Origin: Casuarius casuarius
Taxonomy: Eukaryota > Chordata > Aves > Casuariiformes > Casuariidae
Length of the DNA: 64,000 bases
Assembly (NCBI GenBank): GCA_003342895.1
Contig: PTFA01000031.1
Location: 5,436,678 to 5,500,677 of the forward strand
Reading direction: 5' to 3'
Part shown: piece by piece, positions 14,430 through 26,233 of the stretch
How positions within the stretch are numbered: the stretch's first letter is position 1
Layout: each line of letters begins with the position of its first letter
Translations under genes and position numbers: made by a program
Notes under the pieces: generated by a model
Databases searched by the model: none
The model's input: the letters and a program-made list of their open reading frames with translations, nothing else
Told to the model about the DNA's origin: nothing

Positions 14430-16741
14430 CAGATGCTGCTTGGTACAGCAGAGCAGTGTGGGGAAACAGTACAAAGAGGAGTTTGGTTGTAGGAAGAGCA
14501 GAGGGAAGAGGAAAGGAGTGACAAGATAAGAGAGCAGGCCAGAAGAGTAGGGAGAGACAGTTATGCAGTGACTTGAAGGTGATCACAAGATACTTGACAG
14601 ATGAGCCAGTAGAGTGACTTACAGAGGTGGATGAGCTAGTCACCGTCCTGGGCAAGCTTCTTCTCAGCTGCCATTAGCCTGGATGGGGGAGGAGGGTGGG
14701 GAAGGCAGTGTTATGCCTGTGAGAAGGGCCGGTTGGAGGAGGCTTACACTGATAAAGGCTCAAGGTCCTGAGGGCAGGAGGAGCAAGCTCATCTGCAGGG
14801 ACAAAGAGGAGAAAGGTTATGTTGAGAATTCTTCTGTAAAAGCAGCCACAGTGCCTGAGTGTGCATGCAGGACAGCAGAGGTAAAAGGAAGTGCTGTTCT
14901 GTTTCATAACGAAGAACTGATCAAACCAGTCTTGAAGTTTTTGAATCAAATGGAATGCCTAGGTCATACACCCAGTTTTATTATGTTTCCCCCTGGGCCA
15001 TGTAGGTTTAACCAAATAGTTCACAGTCTGTATTATTTACAGAAAGATTTGACCAAGAATTGCCTTAATGCATTGAGGTTTGTCCTGTTACTTCTTTTTC
15101 TTTCAGGAAATAAAAGTGCATATTAACCTCATTGTATTGTTCTGATTTGATTTCAAAACACTGGGCATCTGTACACTTTCTGTACAAACATATATATGAA
15201 TGGACTACAGAGATAGGCACTTGAAACTTAAACTCCTACAGATTACATGTTGTACATTGTCCAGCACATCTGTTCTGTTCATATGCTCTGTACACCATCA
15301 GAACTTTTAAGAAATGGCAATAAAGTTTCAAAAACAGAAAAAGAGCAGTCATCTTTTATAGGCAATCCACATCTGTTTGCCATGGGGATGCTGTGTAATT
15401 GTGAACATAAGTGATTTTATTTGGTTTTCTGATTGTTTTCAGGACTTTTGAAAAGATTGGGATTATCTTTTTTGTGTTCCAGTATGAACTACTGACTTTC
15501 TGTATGCCTGACTTTTTCTGTGAGCTACTTATGGAGTAGATATTGATTTCATCTCTGTACTACAATCAAGTATAAACTCTGGAAGGGTTTTATCTTATTA
15601 CCTTAATTGAAATAATTGCATTCTCTGAGAGAGGAGGCCCTCTAGTGGCAAAACTAAAAACCGCTGTAGAAAGTAGAGTAATGGTGAAGTTACTGAGGCT
15701 GGGATTTCTTGAAGAGAATCCAAAAGAATTCATCAACCAGATCCTGTTGAAATTCCACCTTTCATGCACCTTTTAAAGTCCAGTTTAGGATGTTTTTGTT
15801 TCTTTCCGAAGCTGTGCAAAAAATGTAAACAGTTAAACCTTGAAAAAAATACATAACTTGAGGCTGGTCCTGATTCAGCTGTCCATTTCTGCTCAGAAAC
15901 ACAATCAGCGAGATTTAAATCCGTACTTAAATGCTCTGCTGCTCTGGATCTTGCTGAAGGGATCAGAGCAAGCTACTTTTCTGGAAGAGTAAAAGACACA
16001 GCCCTGGTCTGTCTCTGAATACACTCACACTCAAATACACTCACCCTGACCATAGTGCATGCACACATGCATGAGTATCAGCAGGATTAGGCTGGTGTCA
16101 TTCCTAGAGACTTCTCAGTAAAACTCAAGCAAAGCCACGCTTCATAATGGCAAAAGATGGCTTGATGGATGTTTCCATGCCCAGAGTTTTTAGTTACTGG
16201 AGTATGTAAGGTTTTGTTCCACGCAATGTGTGTGCTAACCTAATGTGTTTACTGAAAGAAAATATGGGTAGTGGGGAGTGAGTTAAAAGATGTGGACATC
16301 TGGTTTAGCAATTCTATTGATATTTGAGTTTGGAGGATGTGTTTTAAAGGCCTGGTGTTGTGTACCTTATTCACGTTGAGTAGCACTTAAGTAAGACTTC
16401 CCTGGTCCAAGAAAGCATTACTCAGTGTGAATCATGTAAGTGGCACCATGCATGAGATTATCCAGGATCCATTTAACATTCTGTATCCCTGAAGCCTGAT
16501 CCAAAGCCTATTGATGTCAGTAGAAACAAACTCATGGGCCTTAGTGGACTTTCTCTGAGATCTATAATTTGAAACTTGCGATCTCTTTGGAGCACAGACA
16601 GTCTTCTTGTTCTGTTTGTACCAAAAGTCCCTGGTACACAGGTGAGCCTCTGGTGCTGTGCTTCAGTGCAAATTAACAGTAGGGCTGACGATGATGTTAA
16701 CAAGTTTGTGTTAAGCTGTAATCTTTTCTCTACCTGACCAG

Positions 16742-16891
16742 CATATAAATAACGACCACATACATGGAGAGAAGAAAGAGTTTGTGTGCCGATGGTTGGA
16801 TTGTTCCCGGGAGCAGAAACCATTCAAAGCCCAGTATATGCTGGTGGTCCACATGAGGAGACATACAGGGGAAAAGCCACACAAATGCACT
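16742..16891 (+). CDS. GLI3: GLI3 exon 11: end of zinc finger 1, zinc finger 2, start of finger 3
   Basis: Fifty codons in phase 0 at both ends, between acceptor CAG (ending 16741) and donor GTGAGT. The peptide starts [20 protein letters not shown], giving the last histidines of finger 1 and then finger 2 (Cys-Arg-Trp-Leu-Asp-Cys, with histidines in VHMRRH). It ends in the TGEKP linker and the first cysteine of finger 3 (HKCT). In GLI proteins fingers 1-2 make few base contacts, while fingers 4-5 read the GACCACCCA site. The match to vertebrate GLI3 looks essentially complete across the exon. GLI1 and GLI2 are similar here; the paralogue choice rests on the downstream exons. The next exon continues the finger in frame after 598 bp. 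Confidence 0.97.
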
Positions 16892-17831
<940 letters not shown>

Positions 17832-19317
17832 TGAAGAGCCTCCTGGTCATTTTATTAAGCATAAGAAAAAGGGAGAATTGAAGGAGTGATCTAATGGAAA
17901 CGTGTGTTAAGCAGGAAGAGATTTGAGTTGAAATGCAGGGATCATTTCGTTCAGCCTCAAGGAGTACAGTAGTCTTGTGTTGTTCTGTACTGACATCTGC
18001 TGGCTGTTAAGCAACAGTTTTTGCTCAGGGAGGAGGGGAGCTACAGTCACATCCTCAGTGCAGGAGAGTGCGCCCCGCTATGCGCCTCCTGCTATCTGAG
18101 AGAGTGGGAGTGAAGACTGCCCAGCCACTCTGAGAGCATTTTGCAAGACTAGAACTATCTTCTTCAGCTGTTGCTGACAAATACAGAGAAGGCTGAAGAG
18201 GTTGGAAAATTTGGGTTCCCCTTGAAGTTCTGAGGTCTTTCTTTCCCCTCTTCTCTGTACTGTTTCATTCTTCCTTTCCATTATGAGCAGACTTCTCCAG
18301 GTAAGGATACAGTAGAGGTAATTTGATCTTTCTTGAATAAACCAACTGTGGCAGTCACAGCTGTCTCCCAAACTCTGAATGTAACGTTTCTTTGTTGCTC
18401 TGTTTTCTATTAGTGCTGTCCCCTCTTTCAGGAGTCACATCATATTGATCCTTTGTCCCTGTTTCTGTTGCCCCATTTCAGGTTGCATAGGAAGTCATGC
18501 CATCTTAATCTCATATCTTGGGGGAGCCAGGACACACCAGCATGCTGGCTGTATGGCCTGGAACCACACCAGCTACACCCATTTCCACAAGGCCTGTTTC
18601 TTTCTCTAGTTGTCTGTCAGGTCCAACACAGGCGTTTGCTTGGGCTGACAAAATCTCCTAGAGATCTTCTTCACATCCCATGGTCCCTGCAGCATCTCTG
18701 AGTCACAGGGGAAGTAGACGGCATTGCACATCTCTGAGTTTGCCCTGTCACTGGAGTGTGTGCTCTCAGCAGCCCAACTAACTGCACTGAAGCCCAGCAG
18801 CAATTTTGTGAATTGTCACCAAGAGTAGGTAGAAGGATGTTCACTAAAATCTTGCCGATAGCTCACTGAGTTTCCATTTTGTTCGCTCTCTGAACCAATC
18901 TGTTTGTTGCCTACCTGATAAATAAGATCCACATGAACTTGCAGACCTGTACTCCCTGCTGTTTAAGATCCAGATTTCATGTCCTAAAGTAAGTCACCAA
19001 GAGAGGTTATCTACTGCACATCATTTCTGGCAGGTGCAGTAGCAAAGACCGGTGAAAAAAATCCCTTCTCCATTATTTCACAATGAAATGGACTAATATT
19101 CTTAGCCAGTATAGACTGATGTAGTGCTATGGACAACATAAACCCAATTCAGCACTTCCCTGCGGTGCCATTGTGATTGTAAGCAGTTAACCAGTAGACA
19201 GACTTGCAGGCAGATCACATATCTCAATGCAGGTCTGTCCTACATGTATGTAGAAAAAAACTAACTGATATGTACTTCCATAGCTTCTTTAGAAAACCTG
19301 CCTCAATAGCTTGGCAA

Positions 19318-19400
19318 TAACATTGACATTTTTGCTCCCATTCAAGTCAATGGGAGTTTTTTTCCATTGACATCAGTGGAAGCAGGCTCAGGCCTTAGAG
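19318..19400. repeat. Copy of an ancient inverted-repeat interspersed element
   Basis: Contains CTCCCATT (19335-19342) and its exact reverse complement AATGGGAG (19349-19356), followed by a second imperfect palindrome CCATTGACATCAGTGG and then AGCAGGCTCAGGCC. The same CCATT...GTCAATGG core occurs at about 49255-49276 and, more degenerate, at about 4633-4660. From memory, this pattern is common dispersed sequence in birds, crocodilians and turtles; I cannot name the repeat family. Confidence 0.5.
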
Positions 19401-19503
19401 ATTGACAAGCTGCATTTGTAAAGGCTCTGTAGTGCCATGTATAAACAGACAGAGAACCACTTTAAGGAGCTGTGCTAAAGGATCTCTTTTCTTGTTAGTA
19501 TAA

Positions 19504-20398
19504 ATCACAGAATAGTTGGGGCTGGAAGACACCTCTGCTCAGGTCCATCTAGTCCAACCCCCCTGCTCAGGCAGGGTCAGCTAGAGCAGGTCACTCAGGA
19601 CAATGTCCGGTTGGTATTGAATATCTCCAAGGCTGGACACTACACAACCTCTCTGGGCAACTATTCCAATGTTCAACCACCTTCACAGTAGAGCACTGTG
19701 TTCTTATGTTCAGATGGAATTTCCTGTGTTTTAATTTGTGCCACTACCTCTCATCCTGTCACTGGCACCACTGGGAAGAGTCTGGCCCCATCTTCTTTAC
19801 ACCCTCCCATCAGATATTTATACACATTGATAAGATGCCCCTAGAGCTTTTTCTTCTCTAGGCTGAACAGTCCCAGCTTTCTCAGCCTCTTCTCGTTTGA
19901 CAGATGCTGCAGTCCCTTAATCATCTTTGTGGCCCTTTGCTGGAGTCGCTGCAGTAAATCCATACTTCTGTTGTGCTGGGGAGCCCAGAACTGGACTCAG
20001 CACTCCAGATGTGGCCTCACCAGGGCTGAGTAGAGGGGAAGGATCATCTCCTTTGACTTGCTGTCAATGCTCTGCCTAATTTAGCCCATGATACCATTGG
20101 TCATCTTTGCCACGAGGGCATGCTGCTGGCCCATGGTCACTTTGCTGTCCACCAGGACCCCCAGGTCCTCTGCAGAGCTGCTTTCCGGTAGATCAGCCTC
20201 CAGCCTGTAGAGGTGCATGAGGTTATTCCTCCCCAGGTGCAGGACTCTGCACTTCCCTGTATTGAACTTCAGGAGGTTCCTCTCTGCCCATCTCTCCAGC
20301 CTGTCAAGGTCCCTCTGAATGGCAGCACAACCATCTGGTGCATCAGCCACTCCTCCCAGTTTTGGATAGTCTGCAAACTTGCTGAGGGTACCTTTGAT
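19504..20398 (-). mobile_element. CR1 LINE retrotransposon, 5'-truncated
   Basis: The element lies antisense to GLI3. Its 3' end is at about 19504, where one copy of the terminal 8-base CR1 unit is seen (ATCACAGAAT on + strand), followed by the usual GGGGCTGGAAGACACCTC-like sequence. Moving up the + strand, the minus-strand translation gives the C-terminal reverse-transcriptase and thumb region (GVADAPDGCAAIQRDLDRLE, then DLGVLVDSKV). Homology stops near 20398, inside the reverse transcriptase gene, which is the usual 5' truncation of CR1 copies. Target-site duplications were not identified with certainty. Confidence 0.93.
19800..20398 (-). pseudogene. CR1 ORF2 reverse transcriptase fragment, inactive
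   Basis: This is the end of the CR1 ORF2 reading frame within the truncated LINE. The catalytic motif normally read as FADD is FADY here; the changed codon is at 20366-20368. In-frame stops lie at 20081-20083 and 19997-19999 and further downstream, while the surrounding frame still reads as CR1 (ILPLYSALVRPHLEC just before the second stop). It lacks the endonuclease and most of the reverse transcriptase, so it is a dead copy. The longest remaining open piece is 89 codons, 20081-20350. Confidence 0.9.
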
Positions 20399-21168
20399 CC
20401 CAGTAAGACAAAAAACAGTTGTTTTTTGGAAGCAATTTAGTTATAGAAGTGAATGATTCTTTTTTTCCTGAGCAATTAGTGTTTAAGAACTGTTCAACTC
20501 TTCCTTTCTATCCTGGCATAATATAAGAACAAACAAGCTTTTCAGGAGATTATAAGATAGTTAATTTGGCTCAGTAGCATAAATACTTCATTCTGTGTTG
20601 CTTCGTGAACTAGAGAGACTCATAGACAAAGGCTGCTGGATTTAAAGAAAATGAATGATTAGTTATGCTAGTAGTAGTAGTGTACTACTAGCACATATAT
20701 AGCACTGTACTAGTTCATATATTGCTGCAAGGTAAAAATGCTTATGGAATTGAATCCTATGCTTTGGCATTTAAACTAGTGGTCTGAAGAGGCCAGAAAA
20801 AATGTCTCCCTCAGATATTCCTGCTGAATGTCCCAGCATGTTTTAAAGGGGAACTTCAAGGACTAGGTACAGGGTACACTAGAAACAGGTTAGCAAACTA
20901 TTGAGAGCAATGGCAGCATAGAAAATTAGTCCAGTCTTCATAAATTGCCACAGCTCTGTTGACTCCACTGCGATAAGTCAAAGCTATGCCAGTTCACATC
21001 ATGAGAGGCTCTGCACTCTGTTACCTATGCAGCATTAATGCTAGAGGTTATAAATTAGATAACAAGTTCATTGTGAAAGGGTATAACTGTGTCACTAGCT
21101 GTGCTCTGAGGAGTTCTTCAGGAGTCTCACTTGGAATTAAATCTGATATGTTTATCCTGACTTGACAG

Positions 21169-21459
21169 AAACCATATGTTTGCAAGATACCAGGCTGCAC
21201 AAAGCGCTACACAGACCCCAGTTCTCTCCGGAAACATGTGAAGACTGTGCATGGCCCAGAGGCACACGTCACCAAGAAGCAGCGGGGAGATGTCCATCCG
21301 AGGCCTCCACCACCGAGAGACCCAGGCAGCCATTCTCAGACCCGATCACCAGGCCAGCAGACTCAGGGTGCAATTGGTGAGCAGAAGGACCTCAGCAACA
21401 CTACCTCAAAGCGTGAAGAATGCCTCCAAGTGAAAGCGGTCAAGTCAGAAAAACCAATG
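21169..21459 (+). CDS. GLI3: GLI3 exon 13: zinc finger 5 and start of linker
   Basis: Ninety-seven codons in phase 0 at both ends (acceptor TTGACAG, donor GTATGC). It starts [20 protein letters not shown], which is finger 5, the main DNA-contacting finger, with its histidines in KHVKTVH. The basic segment VTKKQRG, likely part of the nuclear localisation region at the end of the finger array, follows. The next segment, [13 protein letters not shown] and then [20 protein letters not shown], is diagnostic for GLI3 rather than GLI1 or GLI2. The exon ends EKPM and joins TSQPSPGGQ in exon 14. The open frame continuing past 21459 is intron read-through. Confidence 0.97.
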
Positions 21460-24400
21460 GTATGCAATATACCCTGCTGTTCCCTTCTTCCTTTTTCTTA
21501 TTGCCACCAGTTAATAATCCCTTTATGAAATGCTCAAGCCCATAAACTCTAGCTCAGAAGATTGGGTTTTGTGAGGTTTTCTTTTTCATTTACATTATAA
21601 AATGTTTTTAAAGCCATAAGAAATTACAAATAAAAAGATTATATCTGGTCTGTGCAATATGCAGTAAGTGCAGTGTTGGCAACTCTCACAATAATTGTTT
21701 CTGTTAAAACTCCGTTTTCTGGAATCAGCATATTATGAGAAAAATCTCGACTTTCATTTTTTAAAAAGGCAAGTTTTTCCACTCTCCTCTTTGCGAAAGA
21801 AAGTTAGAGAACCTGAATCCTGGAGTCTCAAAACCAGAATGCAAATAAAACTGAGTCCAAAATAGTATGTTGATGGTGTTGATGGTGAAAATTTTTGGAG
21901 AACTTGGGGAAGCTATCGGTTTTCAGGAGTTTGAGATTGGCAGGTCTATACACAAAGCATCGACTAAACTGAAGCAGGATAAAGTGACTGACTTCAACAA
22001 CAGGAGAATATCTCTTAATGTCATTTGATCTCTACTGTGAAGTGATTTCTTATGTTAATTTAATACTTAATTCAGCTTAACCAAGTTAAATTCATTCCCA
22101 TTTCACCAAATTAAGCTTAATTAAGAGTCTCTGAAGGTCTTTGCACCAGTTTAGCTCAATTTACTGCATTAAACCAGTATAACCTTCAACATTGAAAGCT
22201 TCTTATTCATCTTCTTGGAACTTCCTAGTAATATTCATTTCATTTTTTAACCTCCTATATTAAATAAAGAAGTTTTTTCTTTCATATGCCTATATCTCAT
22301 GCACCATCCTCTCCACTAGGGTTAAAACTAGCAAAGCTTTAACATCGTCTTCCACATCTGGGCATACAATTCATCTAGACCCAGCTTTTGGGAACTACAT
22401 GTATAAACCCTCCAAATTCTGCTCGTGGGGTTAATCTTCATGCTGCAATTTCAAACTGATTACTCATTGAAATATGAGTTACTCCCATATTGCACCTATT
22501 CCAAAATGTAGAATATTAATCCTAAATTCATAAACCTCCAAGGGCCTAGAGTTAACTTCCACTGAAGTCTAAAGGAGATCCTCTGTCTATGGTAATAATT
22601 ACCTTAGGTTAAAAGGAACAACATCTATTCCCTCTTGCTTAGGTAGGTAAATCCTTAGCATTAGTGAGCTCTGTTGAGCTGTTGAGCACAGTTGGTTTTA
22701 ATGTGAATGAAGTTTGCAGGAGAGGAGCGTTAATGCTGGTTGCTTATATAATATTAAATATTTCTCAGCGAAAAAGATCTTCTAACTCCAGTTAATTTTC
22801 TATGTTTCTTGGTTTTCATTGCTCGTATGAATTAAGATATACTTACTGTTTTTCAACTAATCCAATGTCTCTTCTGTCTAATGCTCTTAAATGTCTTGTT
22901 CTAACTTCCTAAGGACAGTGGGTAATAAGGTGAGGGAATTTTTACTTGTCTGCTGTTTTTCTTATTGCAACATTATTTCTGTCTTTATTTTAGCCTTCTG
23001 CCTGTTATCCAGTCATTCTTTTATTTAGTAATGTGCAATCCATCAAACTCATTCCCAAATGTAGTGTGCTACAAGTATTTTGTAACACTTGGCATGTGCA
23101 AAATCTGGCTTACATTCGTAAAATGTTTTCTGATGTGTCTGCATCTTCCCCTCTAGATGAGATACCATTTATTTTTGTGTTGCACAGCTGCAGATATATG
23201 TTCCCATAACAATACTCTTACTTCTGTAACCTACCTCAGTGTGATCTTGACATGTGGCTACAAGAACAGGCTTCTAACCATTAGCACTCTTCTTCCATCT
23301 AGCATGGAGCTATTGTCCACAAGCACAAGCTCTTGTCCCCGTGAGTTCTTTCTATTCTTCTCACCAAATCTGCCATGGCCAAGATTGGGAAATCAACTTA
23401 GTCTGGCCTCATAAACTCTGAGTATCATCATTCTGGTTAGAAATAATAAAACAGTTATTGCACCTTAATGTACTCCTCAGGGACATACGAAGCTACAGTA
23501 CTGCCATGAATCTGTATCTTCATTCACTGATGTTGAAAATGAGAGCCACCACTGCTAGCTCAGAAATTCTAGTTAGCATTTATCAATAAGAACTTGCATA
23601 AAAATCACAGGCTGGTGGAAAAGAATGCAAAAAGAATGCAAAAAGCAAAATATTTATATGAAACTGTTCTTGAGAGCAGAATGGTACTGCATGCCGCACA
23701 GATGACCATAGATTTGTAATCACACTGATACAATGTACAATAAGATTTTACTTGCAGAGACTTCTGTCTGTCTTGCTGTCTGTCTGTCAGTCTGAGTTTC
23801 AGTTTGTTAAAGGAATTTCCGCATTGTTTTATGAGAGCCCTATGAGTATAGAAAACAAATCAAGCCTGTATTTCCCCACATCAAGAATTCTGCTACAAAA
23901 AAAATAGACACCTGGGAACACTGTCTGTTAAGAAAGGAGATGATATTGTGGCAGGTTTATATTCCCATAGATTAACAGGCTGTGCTGTGTACTTAGAAGG
24001 TTTCTTAAATTCTAGTCAAACAAAGGATTTGAGCCAGTAGATCATCATCTTCCTGAGTCAGTGCAGAGATGGTATAAGTTACACTGTGCTGCTAGGGTCT
24101 TTCAGGATGCTGATAATATGATACAGTATTTTTGCATTGATGCTTTGTCCTTATTCTATTACATGCCAACATTTCAGGCCAACAACTGCTTGTAACAATG
24201 AGCCTTAAGCCTGGAAAATACTTACATTCTTTAGACACAAGTTTAATTAAAAGAAACAAATTCCAATGTTGTTGGAATCTTGTTTACTTGTTTGCTACAA
24301 GCCTAGCACTGTAAATAAGGCCTTGTGACATGGCTGGATTCTGATTTGGTTTATTGACCTGCAGTTTCACTTGGGAACAGCACGTACCCAAAATATGGAT

Positions 24401-24729
24401 ATCTGTACATACATGCTCACAAACTGTATGAAGTGATATAAGCAATTATGTGGATAACTGAAATAAATGACTGATACAGATATAATGTACTCTGTCAGCA
24501 AGATACTAAAGTGAATTTTAATCTCAAGGTTTGCAGTGGTTTTCATTGCAGTTAAAATCAATATTCTAGAAAGCCTCTTAATGAATGATCACTGTCATCA
24601 TTTAAAGCTAAACTTTTCTTTATATTTGTTTTTCTTTCGCTCCATTTAGATCCATATTTGTTGCAAGTACTTTGTTAGCATTTTTTGCTTAATTGTAATA
24701 GTCCTTTGTTTCTTATTTCATTTCAATAG
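21460..24729 (+). other. GLI3: GLI3 intron 13
   Basis: A 3270-bp AT-rich intron from GTATGC to an AG at 24728-24729. No coding features were seen. A candidate regulatory block with forkhead-type motifs and an inverted repeat lies at about 24230-24370. Confidence 0.95.
24230..24370. promoter_or_regulatory. Candidate regulatory element, late GLI3 intron 13
   Basis: Contains an exact inverted repeat, ATTCCAA (24260-24266), 5-base spacer, TTGGAAT (24272-24278). Immediately after it come two abutting forkhead-like motifs on the same strand, TTGTTTAC (24280-24287) and TTGTTTGC (24288-24295). A TTAATTAA lies just upstream. This is motif evidence only; published work places GLI3 enhancers in several introns, but I cannot link this block to a specific one. 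Confidence 0.3.
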
Positions 24730-25057
24730 ACATCTCAGCCAAGCCCTGGTGGTCAGTCTACATGCAGCAGCGAACAGTCCCCCATCAGCAACTATTCCAA
24801 CAATGGGATCGAGCTTACTCTGACCGGTGGCGGTAGTGTAGGAGACCTCAGTGTCATCGATGAAACCCCAATCATGGACTCTACCATTTCCACAGCCACC
24901 ACAGCACTTGGCTTACAGGCCAGGAGGAATATGACAGGGACCAAATGGATGGAGCAAGTCAAATTAGAAAGGTTGAAACAAGTTAATGGAATGCTTCCAA
25001 GACTGAACCCCATTCCACCTTCTAAAGCCCCAACCTTGCCGCCTCTCATAGGAAATG
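24730..25057 (+). CDS. GLI3: GLI3 exon 14: linker between zinc fingers and processing region
   Basis: The exon begins in phase 0 (TSQPSPGGQ) and ends after the first base of a glycine codon (GGA AAT G|gtgaga), which exon 15 completes with GT. It encodes 109 complete codons. Recognisable GLI3 blocks include [33 protein letters not shown], and [19 protein letters not shown] matches the sumoylation consensus (hydrophobic-Lys-x-Glu). In GLI3 this region lies between the DNA-binding fingers and the phosphorylation-dependent processing determinants, and is retained in the truncated repressor. The ORF extending beyond 25057 is intron read-through. Confidence 0.97.
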
Positions 25058-26233
25058 GTGAGATACGCATAACGGGAGTGATAACATTTTTGTCCTTGAA
25101 CTCATTGGTTGCTAGGTCATTCTTGCAACCCTTGCATAAGAGCAGTGCAAATTATGAAATTCAGCAGCTGCAACAATGGTCCTTAAACTGAGCACTGTTT
25201 ATCCCCTCATTACAAATCCTGCTACCTACACTGAGAGAAGTCTGATAATCCCATATTTTATAGCAATGGAGGCCAGCAGGGCATCCAAATATTTCATAAT
25301 TGAAATATTCCCTACAGCTAGAGGTTTGGACCCAAGATCGACAGAATCTTGTCTCCTTTTTAGGCAGATGAATTAAATACCTATCACTTCATTGTATGGG
25401 AATCCTTCAGGTGAGGCCTTAACAAGTCACCCTTTGCATAGATATGTTAGGCGGCCTTTTTAAATGAACTTCATGATGATCTGTGTTTCCACACATGCAA
25501 GCAACTGTATGTGCCGATACTACTGCTACAAAATGCAGGTATCTATGAATGGCAGCAAGGTTATATTCAGCCCTGAAGATCCATAGCTATTTTTGTACAA
25601 GGTGATGCTCATTGCCAAAATATATATCTCCTCTGCCCCTGCATCGCCTACAATATACCTGTAGAATTCTGCTGTCCACCCAGCAGTGGCTGTATATGTT
25701 TTCTGAAACACATTCAAGCAAAAAGAAGCTATGTGAAATTAAGAAATGTTTTCTATTTACTTAAAAAAACAAAACAAGGAAACCAGCAAGGATGTTTTGC
25801 AGTTGTTAGAGATTATTTCAAGAATATTTCAAGAAGTCTTAGAAATGACTTTGAATAGTCTCCAATTTCTCTATTCTGCCATTCCATGCAAATGCCTGTT
25901 CAATTGTATTTTGCCTATAACGTGTTCTTCTGGCACATCAGTCAGCACAGCTGCACTGGGGGCCAGAGGACTACACCACCTGATGACGGTTTGTGGCTGC
26001 GGCCTGTAAATTCTGTGGTGAGATTCATGCTGAAATGTAACCCTTGAGTCTCCAAATTAGCTTTTAACCTAAGAACACAGTTTTTATTCCTACTTCTTTC
26101 CATAAGGGGTGCTGTTATGATTTCCTATGATGGTATAGGCATTTCCTTAAACACCCCTTACTTCTTTACTGAGTGCTTTCTATAGCAGTTTCTGGACAAT
26201 GTCTATTTGTTCATCTATGATTTTTACCTCCAG
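25058..26233 (+). other. GLI3: GLI3 intron 14
   Basis: A 1176-bp intron, donor GTGAGA, acceptor CTCCAG. I see no exon, recognisable mobile element or repeat; short open frames inside it resemble nothing known. Confidence 0.95.

Larger units (their letters stand above)
1..16741 (+). other. GLI3: GLI3 intron 10, 3' part (no exon seen)
   Basis: The stretch runs from the window edge to the acceptor CAG ending at 16741, just before the exon that starts with the last histidine region of zinc finger 1. The preceding exon, which must encode the start of finger 1, was searched for by eye and not found, so the intron extends beyond the window. All open frames here are short and unrelated to known proteins. 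It holds a purine-rich tract (559-699), a 78-bp tandem duplication (14274-14429), a degenerate copy of an interspersed repeat (about 4630-4680) and a motif-dense block at 12840-13900. Intron number follows the human gene, which has 15 exons with the last one large. Confidence 0.85.

Noticed and set aside
14295..14492. Short + strand open frame with a 26-residue internal repeat
   Set aside because: The repeat is explained by the 78-bp tandem DNA duplication inside an intron; no splice context or protein similarity.
1..16741. Expected earlier GLI3 exon (start of zinc finger 1)
   Set aside because: I looked for the coding motif that precedes HINNDH and found none, so it must lie upstream of the window.
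24874..25191. Possible alternative GLI3 end by reading through the exon 14 donor to 25191
   Set aside because: Exon 15 completes the split glycine codon and restores the known GLI3 sequence; intron retention would truncate the protein and nothing supports it as a regular form.
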